Assembly (NCBI RefSeq): GCF_014695915.1
Contig: NZ_JACJPF010000101.1
Span: 62,001 to 126,000 of the forward strand
Direction: 5' to 3'
DNA: 64,000 nucleotides
From: Trichocoleus sp. FACHB-40
GTDB lineage: Bacteria > Cyanobacteriota > Cyanobacteriia > Cyanobacteriales > FACHB-T130
The notes under the pieces: model-generated
The model's input: only the letters and a program-made list of their open reading frames with translations
What the model was told of the DNA's origin: nothing
The model's database searches: none
Shown here: positions 1-8,937 of the stretch, in pieces
Layout of the letters: every line of letters starts with the position of its first letter
Position numbering within the stretch: position 1 is the first letter of the stretch
Translations under genes and position numbers: made by a program

Positions 1-346
1 ATAATTATTGAATAATAAATTTATTGATAACGCAGAAGTTGAGTTGGAAAACAACGAGCGTGTGCAAACATACGCCCTACGCCTATCTAGGATGTAGGTA
101 TACAGAGAAATGCCTATAGCAGTCCTAAATGGCTCGTGAAGGCGAGATCCCCGACTTCTTTAAGAAGTCGGGGATATGTAACAGTTGGCACCTCACAACT
201 CAAATAGGATTGCTATATATAACCGCGATTTTAGCCGTCAGGTGTTTTTCAAGCATGGGGATACACTCTTTTAATTTCGGTAGCGAAAGTGGGAATTATA
301 AATTAGGTCTACTTGAGTGTCGTTTTGATTTCGTTGGAATGGAAAA
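1..346. other. Intergenic start of window
   Basis: No convincing gene is seen before the secreted-protein gene at 347. The only open frame (129-371) runs through a perfect hairpin repeat and overlaps the next gene, so it is not called. The 5' neighbour lies outside the window. The promoter of the 347 gene must lie here, but I cannot place its boxes reliably. Confidence 0.5.
147..175. repeat. Perfect hairpin repeat
   Basis: The arm ATCCCCGACTTCTT (147-160) and its exact complement (162-175) form a 14-bp stem with almost no loop. GC-rich dyads built on GTCGGGGAT are common dispersed intergenic repeats in cyanobacteria, so it is read as a repeat that may also terminate transcription coming from upstream. 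Confidence 0.6.
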
Positions 347-1909
347 TTGCAGATGCGCTACCTTTTATTAATTTTTGTTTCTTCTTTCCTGAGTTTAATG
401 TCGGGGCGGGTGGTTACAGCCTCGGAGATTCAAACGCCGAATTTAGTTAAGCAAAATTCGTTTAGATCAACTTCGGCTCAAACTTTCTGGCCTGAAGCGC
501 AACGACTTCTACAGGATCAGATAAATTTAATTAATCGCATTGAAAGAGCGATCGCATCGGACGATCCCTACGGTGTTTTTGTAGCCGAGGGAAAAATAAC
601 TCTCCACCAAGGAGAAGTAGAACGCTTTCTCAAAAGTCAATATCGAAATCCTGCTTTGTTGTGTACCCGCACGAACGGCGGCATAACACCCGCAGGCTCC
701 GATTTAAGTGTAGAACAGGCGCAGGTATACTGCTCTCTCTATGCTTCAACTGCCCAGTTGATGCCGCTACGCCCAGTGCTGGAAAGACGGCAGGCGACAC
801 TGACACCAAACAATCCCTTAACATTATCTAGAAGCCAACAGTCGATTTTGGCAGTGCCTCCTCAGAAGTTGCCTTCCCCCCCTACAAGTTACGTGGCTCC
901 AGAACCGCCGTTAGTGGGGATAAGAGCAAAAACGCCGATTTCTGGATATCAGCCCCCGATTGCACCGGCGATCGCGCCCCCACAACAAGCAACTACGGCG
1001 CTAGCATCTGCCAAACAGCTACTCTCCCAAGCAGTAGCTTCCTTTCCCTCAGCAACTCCTTTCATTGATGCAGGCGAAACAGCGCAACTCAAGGAACGCA
1101 ACGCCTACGGGCTTGATCAGCAAGAACCTCAAGAGTACGAAAATTTTCTCTCTCAACCCAACACTGGCATCGCCCGCGTCTTGCCAAGTGGGATTGTCAA
1201 CTCCCAACCGATGCAAAATCGGCTGATTCCCACAGTAGCAGAGCGTTTCGCCTATCCTCCCTTGCTGCGGGGAATTGGCGGTGATATTGCCCCAACCACT
1301 CGCTCATCTGGGCGCATCTCTCAGGAAGATGAATTTACCCCCAGATTTGCAGTTAAGCTGGAAAATGGCAACTTCCAGATTGCCCAACGCGGGCTGGATT
1401 ACGGTTTTATCATGGATTTGGGGGAAGTGCCTTTAGAAAATCTCGACCCCACACTAAAGAAAGTTCGCGCCCTCTCGCCCCAAACGCGCCAGTTTTTCCT
1501 AAATTATCGTCCCCCTAATGAGCTTGCAGCTTTGCAGGTAGATCGGCAACGCTTCATCACTGGCAAACTAGGTGAAGTTAGTGTTAGCGAACCAGTCCAA
1601 CAAACGACAGCGCTGGAATCGGCAATAAATCGTCTTTCTCCTGACGCGCCAGTGGTTCTGAACCACACTTATTTAATGCGATTAGTTCAGTTTCAGGTGC
1701 CAGAAGTTGTTCTCAATCGCGGGACAGTTAACAGAGAGCAACGTCGCTATCTCGACCAAATTTTAGAAACACCCAGCAGCGATGCCTTGGTTGCCTTCCG
1801 CCCCGTCAACCGCCGTCCTGATGGCAGTTATACGGTTTTGTGGAGAGTGCTGAATCAGTTCCCAGATCCCCAAATTGAAGACTTGGAGAAGTACGTCAAT
1901 TTGCAGTGA
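347..1909 (+). CDS. Secreted protein of unknown function
   Basis: A 520-residue protein with a clear N-terminal signal peptide: a basic start, a hydrophobic run LLLIFVSSFLSL, and a likely cleavage near residues 25-27 (VVTAS). The mature part is rich in Pro, Gln and Ala at about residues 140-250. The C-terminal third, about 330-520, looks more globular. Two cysteines (CTRT..., VYCSLY) lie near residues 105-130 and could form a disulfide. I recognise no catalytic motif or named domain. It is probably exported to the periplasm. The start could also be the second Met, two codons downstream, with little effect. It stands alone, facing the convergent hydrolase gene. Confidence 0.75.
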   Translation: MQMRYLLLIFVSSFLSLMSGRVVTASEIQTPNLVKQNSFRSTSAQTFWPEAQRLLQDQINLINRIERAIASDDPYGVFVAEGKITLHQGEVERFLKSQYRNPALLCTRTNGGITPAGSDLSVEQAQVYCSLYASTAQLMPLRPVLERRQATLTPNNPLTLSRSQQSILAVPPQKLPSPPTSYVAPEPPLVGIRAKTPISGYQPPIAPAIAPPQQATTALASAKQLLSQAVASFPSATPFIDAGETAQLKERNAYGLDQQEPQEYENFLSQPNTGIARVLPSGIVNSQPMQNRLIPTVAERFAYPPLLRGIGGDIAPTTRSSGRISQEDEFTPRFAVKLENGNFQIAQRGLDYGFIMDLGEVPLENLDPTLKKVRALSPQTRQFFLNYRPPNELAALQVDRQRFITGKLGEVSVSEPVQQTTALESAINRLSPDAPVVLNHTYLMRLVQFQVPEVVLNRGTVNREQRRYLDQILETPSSDALVAFRPVNRRPDGSYTVLWRVLNQFPDPQIEDLEKYVNLQ

Positions 1910-1955
1910 AGAGTAAAAGTACCTGACCCGCCCAGAACTCAAGTTCCGGGCTAAT

Positions 1956-2165
1956 AGCCAAAGTCCGTTAAAACGGACTAGAGATATTGCAATTAGTCGG
2001 TTTTAACCGACTTACGCTATTAGCCAGGGACTTGAGTCCCTGGCTAATGTTTCTGGGTAAGAGCCAAAGTCCGTTAAAACGGACTAGAGATATGGCAATT
2101 AGTCGGTTTTAACCGACTTACGCTATTAGCCAGGGACTTGAGTCCCTAGCTAAAGTTTCTGGTCA
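1956..2165. repeat. Two tandem copies of a three-hairpin repeat
   Basis: A unit of about 106 bp occurs twice in direct orientation, starting at 1956 and 2062. Each copy holds three dyads: AGTCCGTTAAAACGGACT, AGTCGGTTTTAACCGACT and a longer one around GCCAGGGACTTGAGTCCC. The copies differ at only a few positions. They fill the space between two convergent genes, where they may stop transcription from both sides. A related dyad cluster occurs at 10631-10786. Confidence 0.85.
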
Positions 2166-2183
2166 CAGTCTAGAAACGAGATA

Positions 2184-3827
2184 TTACTTTTGATTCTGAA
2201 TAAAATCGTTAACTACTTCTTGTGCCTCTGGTGGAATTTCCGTAACCAGACGAATAGGGAAAGCATCTGTGGAAGCTAACTGTGCATATTCTGGCGTGAG
2301 AAAAATCGCGTATTTGGCAGCTTCGTCTGTGAGTTGTGCTGCCATTGCTAACGCGATCGCTTTTGTGTAGTTGCGGATATCAACAGCTTTCTCCCCAACT
2401 ACTTCACCGCCTGTATAAAATGTATTCGGTTGCCCAGCTTGATCTTGGGTGGTGCTAGGATCTTTTACGCTCAGATGGGTTCCCCCAACAAAACCCACGA
2501 GCCATTTAGGGGATGGTATTTTCCCAAAACCGATAATCTGCTCAGTTAAAGCTGGAGTTGTTTTATCGGCGGAACCAGCTTCAACGAGTGTGGGAACAGC
2601 GACTGATGCCAAACCAGTTTCGCCAAATAAAAGCGAGGTAGTGGGGTTGAGTGCGATCGCTGCTTTAACCCGTGGATCTCGCAGTTGGTAGCGGTCTTCC
2701 GGAAGTTCTCTGGCAAAACACTGAGAACCTTCCCCCAAACTGAAGGAAATCAAGTTACCTTGACAGCGCTGTTTTAACTCAGTTAGTTGCAACTCACCAC
2801 CAGCGATAGATAAAGCGGTGGAACCCCCCAGAGAATACCCAATTACCATGACGCGATCGGGTGCCAGTTTACCTTTAAGTTGACTGTGGTTCAACTTCTC
2901 TAGTTCGTCGATGACAAAACTGATATCCTTGGGGCGATCTAAAAATTCCTGTGCAGATAAGAGGGGATTTCTGCCCTTAAGTGCATTCCTCACATGAGTT
3001 TCGTTACTCCCAGGATGTTCTAAAGCCGCTACCACATAGCCGTATGATGCCAAATGTTCTGCCAAGTAGCGCAAATCTGTGCGAACTGAACCCAGACCGT
3101 GAGACAAAACTACGATCGGTTTGGCAGAAGACGCAGCTTCAGACCAGTAAACATCAACTGGAATTTCCCGGCGGCGCTGTGTATCATTTAGTTTCAAGTT
3201 CAGCACCTGCACGGATGCGCTTCCCGGTTTGGTGGGGTCAAAAGGTAAATTTAGCTGGGGACGCTGAGGAACCAGTTGGGGCGCGATCGCTGCCATAAAC
3301 GCCTGAGTTTGCCAAAAAGAGGTGTTAAAGTTTCCTACTACCCTGAACGCCCGATCTAAATCAATATATATAGTTTGCCGGGGATAAGCTTCGACAAAAC
3401 TCAGCAGAGATAGTCCCTCCGGTTTTCTAGCTCCCAGCACCAGTCCCGATCGCACATCTAGAACTCCCACATTATCCCGTCGCTGTGTCGCACTAGCTAA
3501 AGCTGAAGCCAGCGTTCTGCCAATCTCAGTATCAAGTAATCTACTAACACCCACAACATTCAGGTCAAATTTTGCCCGTAGCGCTGATAAAATTTGGCTG
3601 CGTTGTTGAGGAGACAGTTGACGAGCAAAACGTTGAAGATCGGGTGGAACTTTTCCGGTTTCCGCAACCTTTCGCAGATCGGCTATATCTATTGATTCCG
3701 TAGAGGAGCCTTTAGTTACAACAACAGTTTGAGCAGCTTGTACAGAATTTGGCTCTCCGCTTATGCTATAGGCGCAAGTACCGATAAAACTTATAACTGA
3801 TAATAGCCATCTCAACCGGAGTTGCAT
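2184..3827 (-). CDS. Exported alpha/beta hydrolase with DUF1400 domain
   Basis: A 547-residue protein. Residues 1-31 form a signal peptide ending VQAAQ. Residues about 30-165 match the cyanobacterial DUF1400 domain that commonly precedes hydrolases of this type. Residues about 200-500 form an alpha/beta hydrolase related to dienelactone hydrolase and platelet-activating-factor acetylhydrolase. The oxyanion-loop motif SHGLGS lies near 242-247 and the nucleophile elbow GYSLGG near 330-335, with a candidate catalytic Asp in GSADK and His in GTHLS near the C-terminus. It probably cleaves an ester or thioester outside the cytoplasm; the substrate is unknown. The gene is monocistronic and convergent with the 347 gene across the repeat block. 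Confidence 0.85.
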   Translation of the reverse strand: MQLRLRWLLSVISFIGTCAYSISGEPNSVQAAQTVVVTKGSSTESIDIADLRKVAETGKVPPDLQRFARQLSPQQRSQILSALRAKFDLNVVGVSRLLDTEIGRTLASALASATQRRDNVGVLDVRSGLVLGARKPEGLSLLSFVEAYPRQTIYIDLDRAFRVVGNFNTSFWQTQAFMAAIAPQLVPQRPQLNLPFDPTKPGSASVQVLNLKLNDTQRRREIPVDVYWSEAASSAKPIVVLSHGLGSVRTDLRYLAEHLASYGYVVAALEHPGSNETHVRNALKGRNPLLSAQEFLDRPKDISFVIDELEKLNHSQLKGKLAPDRVMVIGYSLGGSTALSIAGGELQLTELKQRCQGNLISFSLGEGSQCFARELPEDRYQLRDPRVKAAIALNPTTSLLFGETGLASVAVPTLVEAGSADKTTPALTEQIIGFGKIPSPKWLVGFVGGTHLSVKDPSTTQDQAGQPNTFYTGGEVVGEKAVDIRNYTKAIALAMAAQLTDEAAKYAIFLTPEYAQLASTDAFPIRLVTEIPPEAQEVVNDFIQNQK

Positions 3828-4021
3828 GAAAGTGTTTCCTAATTTCTGCTCTTAAATAAGTATAATATGACACCAGTTTGTAGCCAATTACGTGATGGCA
3901 CTCCCCACACCACCTTAGCCTGATGCTACACAACCAAAAAGGGGCTGCGCGATCTTAAAATATCGATAGTCTGCGGAGGCAGGTTTTGTTTGGGCGGTTG
4001 CGCCTACAGTGGTCAGGCTAT

Positions 4022-5686
4022 CTAATTTCGCGCTACCCGATTTAATTCTTGATTCAGGTTATCCAATAAAGCATTTAACAATTGCAACTGATGATGCTGA
4101 TTTGTCAGCTTTAATGGTTCTTCCTTTACTTGACAATTAATAACTTTTTCTGCGCCTTCTTCGTATTGGCGAAGCGTTGCTATAGCTTGAATGTTGAAGC
4201 GGAGTAAATAATCTTCCGCCGCCTCAGCATAAGCTTCTTGTACTTGATTTACATAAGAAGCTGATGATTCTGAGTTTTCGCCGTCTTGTGCCATTTGATT
4301 AATAAGATAAGTAGCACCTCCAACTACTGCGGCTCCTACAGGGCCTCCTAAAAGCCAACCTAATCCGGTTGTAAGCGCTATCGGAGCAACACCACTCGAC
4401 TGAGTTGAAGTGCTTGGTTGATTGGGTAAAACTACTTCTGGAGGTTCAGGAAATGAAAACCATAAATTAGCAGGTTGAGGTTGCTCGAAAAATTCACAAG
4501 CTTGATGTACCCATTTGATAATTGCTTGTTTATGTTCTGAGAGTGCATTCTTAAATGCTCCTTGTTCCCAGGTTTGAAATTCACCTTTTTCAAGGGCTGA
4601 AATAATTTCAGATTTATAGCGGGTTATGAGTTTTGGTAAGTGCAGCCAACTATCTAATTTAGCAATATCCGCTTTAAAGCCTTCTTTAAGCAGTTGTTTC
4701 GCCTTTTGTTTGATTTTAAGCTTAGCACTGCGCTTCTCTTCAACTGCTTGCAATTCGTTAGTTATTGCTTGAGATTTTGATTGTAGTGCAAGTTTTACTT
4801 GAGATGCGATCGCTACCACACGAGGCAACCGATTGGTAACTTTCCCCTGCTGAACTTCCACAATACTTTGTAGAGCTGATTCAAACATAGGAAGCCCAGT
4901 AGTCTGTCCCGCTGCACCATCTCCTTTTAATCTAGCTCTTAAAGCAGGTAGCGCATCAACGCGGTACAAATTACTAATATTATTTGGTAGCTCTGAACGG
5001 AAACTTTCTGCTACAAAAACCAAACGATTATATACCTGTTTTTGGTCGTCCGGTTCTAATAAATTCAAGAAATTCACGACAAAAACCACTGTTTTTATAC
5101 CGCGATCTAGCAGCCAATCTCTCATATTTTCCCGTTCGCCCAAAGTCATTAACTTTCGAGCATCTAGCACCTGAACAACCAAATCTGCCGTTAAAAGTTG
5201 GTCGCGCACTAATGTATCCTGCGCTTCCATGTCGTTTGTTCCCGGCAAATCCAATAGTTCTACACCACTTTTCAAGAAATAATGTGGGCAGAAAACCTCT
5301 ATCGAAGCCACATCGCTCCGCATTCGCCTATCATCATCAAGGATGGCAAATTGTTTCAGAACATCCGTTCCGTTTTCACTAATTTCTCTGCCATCCGACA
5401 TCATAATTCGGGTGTGTAACTCCGAACCATATTTAACTGTGATGGCTGCACCTGTGGTAGGAATTAAATCGATGGGTAAAGTCCGCTTTCCTAATAAAGC
5501 ATTCAGCAAAGTTGACTTACCATAATTAAATGGGGCAAAGACCGCAATTCTAAAGCTGGAATTTCCCAGATTATCGCAGATAGAAGTCACATCTTTTTGC
5601 AATTGGGAATTTTGCTCAAAATCAAGCAGACCAACCGCAGATCGAAGATGTGTTAAGAGGTTCTGATAACTTTCCTGCTCTTGCAT
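4022..5686 (-). CDS. Dynamin-like GTPase, second of a pair
   Basis: A dynamin-superfamily GTPase of about 554 residues. The G1 loop NYGKSTLLNALLG lies about 50 residues from the start, followed by G3 LLDLPGTND and a G4-like VVNFLN. The middle is helical (stalk-like). A Gly/Ala-rich hydrophobic stretch (ALTTGLGWLLGGPVGAAVVGG) sits near residue 450, where bacterial dynamins carry a membrane paddle. A longer frame begins with TTG at 5749 but runs through an intergenic hairpin repeat, so the ATG at 5686 is preferred. It lies directly downstream of the BDLP gene on the same strand. Two-gene dynamin arrangements suggest hetero-assembly at membranes; the exact role is inferred. Confidence 0.85.
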   Translation of the reverse strand: MQEQESYQNLLTHLRSAVGLLDFEQNSQLQKDVTSICDNLGNSSFRIAVFAPFNYGKSTLLNALLGKRTLPIDLIPTTGAAITVKYGSELHTRIMMSDGREISENGTDVLKQFAILDDDRRMRSDVASIEVFCPHYFLKSGVELLDLPGTNDMEAQDTLVRDQLLTADLVVQVLDARKLMTLGERENMRDWLLDRGIKTVVFVVNFLNLLEPDDQKQVYNRLVFVAESFRSELPNNISNLYRVDALPALRARLKGDGAAGQTTGLPMFESALQSIVEVQQGKVTNRLPRVVAIASQVKLALQSKSQAITNELQAVEEKRSAKLKIKQKAKQLLKEGFKADIAKLDSWLHLPKLITRYKSEIISALEKGEFQTWEQGAFKNALSEHKQAIIKWVHQACEFFEQPQPANLWFSFPEPPEVVLPNQPSTSTQSSGVAPIALTTGLGWLLGGPVGAAVVGGATYLINQMAQDGENSESSASYVNQVQEAYAEAAEDYLLRFNIQAIATLRQYEEGAEKVINCQVKEEPLKLTNQHHQLQLLNALLDNLNQELNRVARN

Positions 5687-5720
5687 ACAGTTCAACTCAA
5701 TAAAACTCTGATGCTTGTTG

Positions 5721-5750
5721 CTCGTTCCCAGGCCGTAGCCCAGGAACAAG
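5721..5750. repeat. Intergenic dyad between the two dynamin genes
   Basis: CTCGTTCCCAGGC is followed after four bases by an imperfect complement ending GGAACAAG. This is a familiar dispersed cyanobacterial hairpin. Its presence here is why the TTG start at 5749 for the downstream dynamin gene is rejected. Confidence 0.6.
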
Positions 5751-5753
5751 TGG

Positions 5754-7835
5754 TTAAGCTGCGGATGCTAGGAAATTACGATATACAGCCTCAATATTTT
5801 GCCATTGAGAGTTTATCTCAGTTTCCAAACCTTTGAGACGATTTAACTCCGTGTCCCGATTAATTTCAAAACCTCCTTTTTGTTTCAACAAATTATCCAA
5901 CTCAGCTTTCCGAGCATCAATGTCATCATTTATTCGCTTAATGACTTCCCGTTCATAAGCATCAAAACACTCTTTGACACCTTCATGTACAGGCAACCAT
6001 TGCTCGTTCGCCACTTGAGGCAGATATTTTACCAATTCTTTTTTGGCAGTTTTAACTAATTGTTGACGAGCTTGATCGGCTTGCACAAAACCTACACCCA
6101 TTCCGATCAACACCAAACCAAGCGGCCCCAGAAAAACACCAGTAACCCCACTAACAACGTAACCAATGCCAATCGCAGCGGCATAGTTAAATAGGATGTT
6201 TTTCCAGTCGAAGCCTGCGCCAGCCATTGCTACGCCCGCTATGTTACCCCGTGCAAGTGAAAACAAACCCATCGCCCACTTAGTCCATATTGGCGAGTTA
6301 TCATCTTCAGGCGCGGTATTTGCGTTAATCTTTACTTTTTGTCCTGTCAGCTTCTCAGTAATTTGATCTGTTACTTTACTGTAGGAAGCGCCATAGCTGG
6401 CAGCACTTATAGAAAGTTGAGCAAAGGCTGCATTTAACTCTTTTTCTGCACTTAAAGTCCAAGCAGCGAACTTGTCAGTAATGTATTGCTCAAATGCTTT
6501 TTGTAGAGCGGCGTTGAATGCTTCACGTTTACCTTGATTAAGGAAATCAAATAGGTTTAGTTCCGGCTGATAGCGCAAAAAGTCGGTTTCAAATGTATCT
6601 CCTAAGCTAAGAACGTAGGAACTGAAAGAGTCAGCGATCGCTTTCGCCTGGATATCTCTGGTAAAACGAATTTCTTGCTGAAACTGATCGCGAATTTGGC
6701 TTAGTTTGGTGAATTCCGGTTCAACTGAACTAATCCTCTGCTTGAGTTGATTGACATCCTGATCGAGTAAAGGGATGCGGCGTTCAATCGCTTCTCGCGT
6801 ATGATTGCAGGTTTGACGTGCGAGAGTTCTGGCTTGTCGCAGTTGAGCGATCGCTCTCTCCTTCGTTAAAAATGTGTTGAGTGCGCCCATGAACTCAGGA
6901 AACCCCGTAGATTCTAGAGAAGCTGAAGAGTTTTTTAAGCGTCTCCTCAGCGCCTTTATTGCCGAAATTTCAAACACTCGTTCATCATAAATATCATGTC
7001 CATCTACCTGACAATAGCCAGACAAATTGGCTTTAAAAACTCGTCGCCGTTTCCCTTCAGCTTCTTGCAATTCTTCCACATCATCAGGATCGATTAATCC
7101 CTCGCGCACCTGATCCCAAGCATTGATCAGAAAGAAAACACTCAAGCCTCGACCTTTAATATAATTTTCTAGATAGCGACGTTCTCCAAGGGTACAAGGC
7201 TGCGATGCTCTCAGCACAAACAAAATAGCATGGCAATTATTAATATATCCTAAAGACAGTTCGTTCCGTGCTTCTGTATCATTTAGTCCCGGACTATCAA
7301 CAATTTCAATTCCCTGTTCCAATAAAGGTAAGGGATACTCTACAACTGCATAGTCAATATTAGGAAATGCTGGCTTTTTATTTTGTTCTAATTGCTTAGC
7401 TTCTGCTGGATCAATTGTGTATTTATGCTTAAAATGTTGGAAATCAAGTTCTTCAGGAGATTTTCCATCATTAAAGTAAACAGTTACTTTCTTCTGCGCC
7501 CCATAGCGTAAAACAGTAAGTATAGCGGTACAAGGATTCACGTCACTTGGTAGCAAATTTTCCCCAATCAGGGCATTGAGAAATGTACTTTTGCCCCGCT
7601 TCATATCCCCTAAAACCAGCAGTCGGAATACACCAGTTCGTAAATTCATACTAACCCCATTGATATCTTCTAGTTGTGCCTCTAAGCCAAGTTTGCCAGA
7701 TTTTTCTTTCCCTTCTGTTTCTGCTTTTTCTAGAGTTTGAGCTATTTTTTCTAGACAATCAGCAACATCAGAACGCACTTGAGCGACTTTACTTAAGTCG
7801 TTGATAAAGCTATCAGCTTCAACTGTATAATTCAT
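5754..7835 (-). CDS. Bacterial dynamin-like protein (BDLP)
   Basis: A 693-residue GTPase of the bacterial dynamin-like family. That is the length I recall for the structurally characterised Nostoc punctiforme BDLP, and the P-loop lysine falls at residue 82 as in that protein (LGDMKRGKST, 76-84). G3 is VDSPGLND and G4 is NAWD. Long helical regions follow. A hydrophobic paddle-like segment (AAAIGIGYVVSGVTGVFLG) sits near residues 565-590, and a final helical part returns to the neck. The family binds GTP and tubulates lipid bilayers, suggesting membrane remodelling or repair in cytoplasmic or thylakoid membranes. The next dynamin gene follows within about 70 bp on the same strand, so the two are probably co-transcribed. 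Confidence 0.93.
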   Translation of the reverse strand: MNYTVEADSFINDLSKVAQVRSDVADCLEKIAQTLEKAETEGKEKSGKLGLEAQLEDINGVSMNLRTGVFRLLVLGDMKRGKSTFLNALIGENLLPSDVNPCTAILTVLRYGAQKKVTVYFNDGKSPEELDFQHFKHKYTIDPAEAKQLEQNKKPAFPNIDYAVVEYPLPLLEQGIEIVDSPGLNDTEARNELSLGYINNCHAILFVLRASQPCTLGERRYLENYIKGRGLSVFFLINAWDQVREGLIDPDDVEELQEAEGKRRRVFKANLSGYCQVDGHDIYDERVFEISAIKALRRRLKNSSASLESTGFPEFMGALNTFLTKERAIAQLRQARTLARQTCNHTREAIERRIPLLDQDVNQLKQRISSVEPEFTKLSQIRDQFQQEIRFTRDIQAKAIADSFSSYVLSLGDTFETDFLRYQPELNLFDFLNQGKREAFNAALQKAFEQYITDKFAAWTLSAEKELNAAFAQLSISAASYGASYSKVTDQITEKLTGQKVKINANTAPEDDNSPIWTKWAMGLFSLARGNIAGVAMAGAGFDWKNILFNYAAAIGIGYVVSGVTGVFLGPLGLVLIGMGVGFVQADQARQQLVKTAKKELVKYLPQVANEQWLPVHEGVKECFDAYEREVIKRINDDIDARKAELDNLLKQKGGFEINRDTELNRLKGLETEINSQWQNIEAVYRNFLASAA

Positions 7836-7851
7836 GTTTATCCCCTGCTAT

Positions 7852-8178
7852 CTAACGGTTAGGTCTTTCAAATTGCAAGAATAGTTTGGGTAAAAACCAA
7901 ACCAGTTTTCCCACTATCACGAATCCAGCAATCCACGAAGCTACTTTAACGCAGACAATTGCCGCAACACCAAGAACTAAAAACTTTCCAGCAATTACAA
8001 GTTTTATCTGCCACCTTTTTAACGAATTTTTAGGCTGATGTCGAAGAGTTTTATGCAGTGGCGGCGCTTTGGAATTGGTTTCAGCTTCTATCTCCTGAAG
8101 CCGAATTGCATGTTATTGTTCCTGCACTTCTCGTTCTCGTCGTCGAAGTTCGTTGTTGTTATCGTCTGGAGAATTCAT
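7852..8178 (-). pseudogene. Small membrane-protein gene split by one in-frame stop
   Basis: From the ATG at 8178 the frame reads MNSPDDNNNELRRREREVQE, then Q, a TAA at 8113-8115, and continues HAIRLQEIEAETNSK to a TAG at 7852. The full frame is 109 codons with a single internal stop. The N-terminus is a charged amphipathic helix and the C-terminus a hydrophobic segment (LVIAGKFLVLGVAAIVCVKV). The charged-helix-plus-membrane layout resembles a small conserved cyanobacterial family I recall only loosely. GAA to TAA is a single change and would restore a continuous charged helix (REHAIRL). It sits immediately upstream of the BDLP gene on the same strand, so it was probably the first gene of that operon. 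A sequencing error is the alternative. Confidence 0.6.
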
Positions 8179-8533
8179 CAGTATTTGTGCTGTCTAAGAT
8201 GATGTAATTGTTGGCATAAAAGCAGTATTGTAGCTTGGGTTTCGCATCCTCCATCCCAGCCTACGCAAGATAGCAAAATTCCCTATACCTTAACCTCAGA
8301 GTCTCAACTCTGGCTAGCTCAATGTAGAAAAATTTTATCCAAACAAGTAGTCCTAGTACATTTGCGTAGGGAGTAAATAGGATTTACAGGCGCGTGATGT
8401 ATTCTGGCACACACACCAACTAAAAAATAAAGAAGTGATCGCCTTCTCCGGCTTACATATAGAATATTACAACGCCCCGCTTCAAATCCCCAGCGTTGTA
8501 CGCTCAAAGCATAATTTTGTAGGATTAGCAACA
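8179..8533. other. Gene-free stretch
   Basis: No plausible coding region or RNA was found. The 78-codon minus-strand frame covering 8319-8555 has no ribosome binding site and overlaps the terminator of the Nif11-like gene. The promoter of the dynamin operon should lie at the low-coordinate end. Confidence 0.4.
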
Positions 8534-8570
8534 AAAAGGCAAAAGAAAACAACAATTTCTTTTGCCTTTT
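8534..8570 (-). terminator. Terminator of the Nif11-like gene
   Basis: AAAAGGCAAAAGAAA (8534-8548) pairs perfectly with 8556-8570 around a 7-base loop. On the minus strand it lies 30 bp past the stop of the Nif11-like gene and is followed by a short T run, as expected for an intrinsic terminator. Confidence 0.7.
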
Positions 8571-8599
8571 GCGTTTTTATTACTCACCCTATGCAGCGA

Positions 8600-8833
8600 C
8601 TAAATCCAGCGAACGCTCCGCAGCCAAGGCCAAATGCCTGTCTGTCTTCTCAATGTGACACCTTCGCTATGTTCTTTAACAACTTCCTTGAGTTCATCTG
8701 TGGTTAAGGGATAACCCAATTCACTAGCAACTTTTACGAACTCATCTGGATTGGCTACGGCTTGGAACTGTTTGCGTAAATCTGCATTGCGGGTAGCAGC
8801 TTCCAATAATTGGCTGGCACTTTCTTTGGACAT
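8600..8833 (-). CDS. Nif11-like leader-peptide family protein
   Basis: A 77-residue protein of the Nif11-like family. The N-terminal helical part (SASQLLEAATRNADLRKQFQ) and the segment VKVASELGYPLTTDEL are typical of this fold. The family supplies leader regions of some ribosomally made, modified peptides, but many cyanobacterial members are stand-alone and uncharacterised. Here the short tail ends RRQTGIWPWLRSVRWI without a double-glycine cut site followed by a Cys/Ser/Thr-rich core, and no modification enzyme is adjacent. It is therefore more likely a stand-alone member than a peptide precursor. The ATG at 8833 follows GAAGGAGA at good spacing. It is divergent from the membrane-protein gene at 8938. 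Confidence 0.8.
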   Translation of the reverse strand: MSKESASQLLEAATRNADLRKQFQAVANPDEFVKVASELGYPLTTDELKEVVKEHSEGVTLRRQTGIWPWLRSVRWI

Positions 8834-8937
8834 CTTTAGAATCTCCTTCTGGTACTGAGTTTTTTTGACCTCATCTAGCGTCGCAATTTCATACGCTATA
8901 GTAGTGCTGAAATTATATTTTTAGCTCAATTTTACAT

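Noticed and set aside
129..371. 80-codon plus-strand frame at the window start
   Set aside because: It runs through a perfect hairpin repeat, lacks protein-like composition and overlaps the well-supported secreted-protein gene.
8600..8833. Nif11-like gene as a precursor of a modified peptide
   Set aside because: There is no Gly-Gly cut site, no Cys/Ser/Thr-rich core and no modification or transport enzyme adjacent, so a natural-product cluster is not supported.
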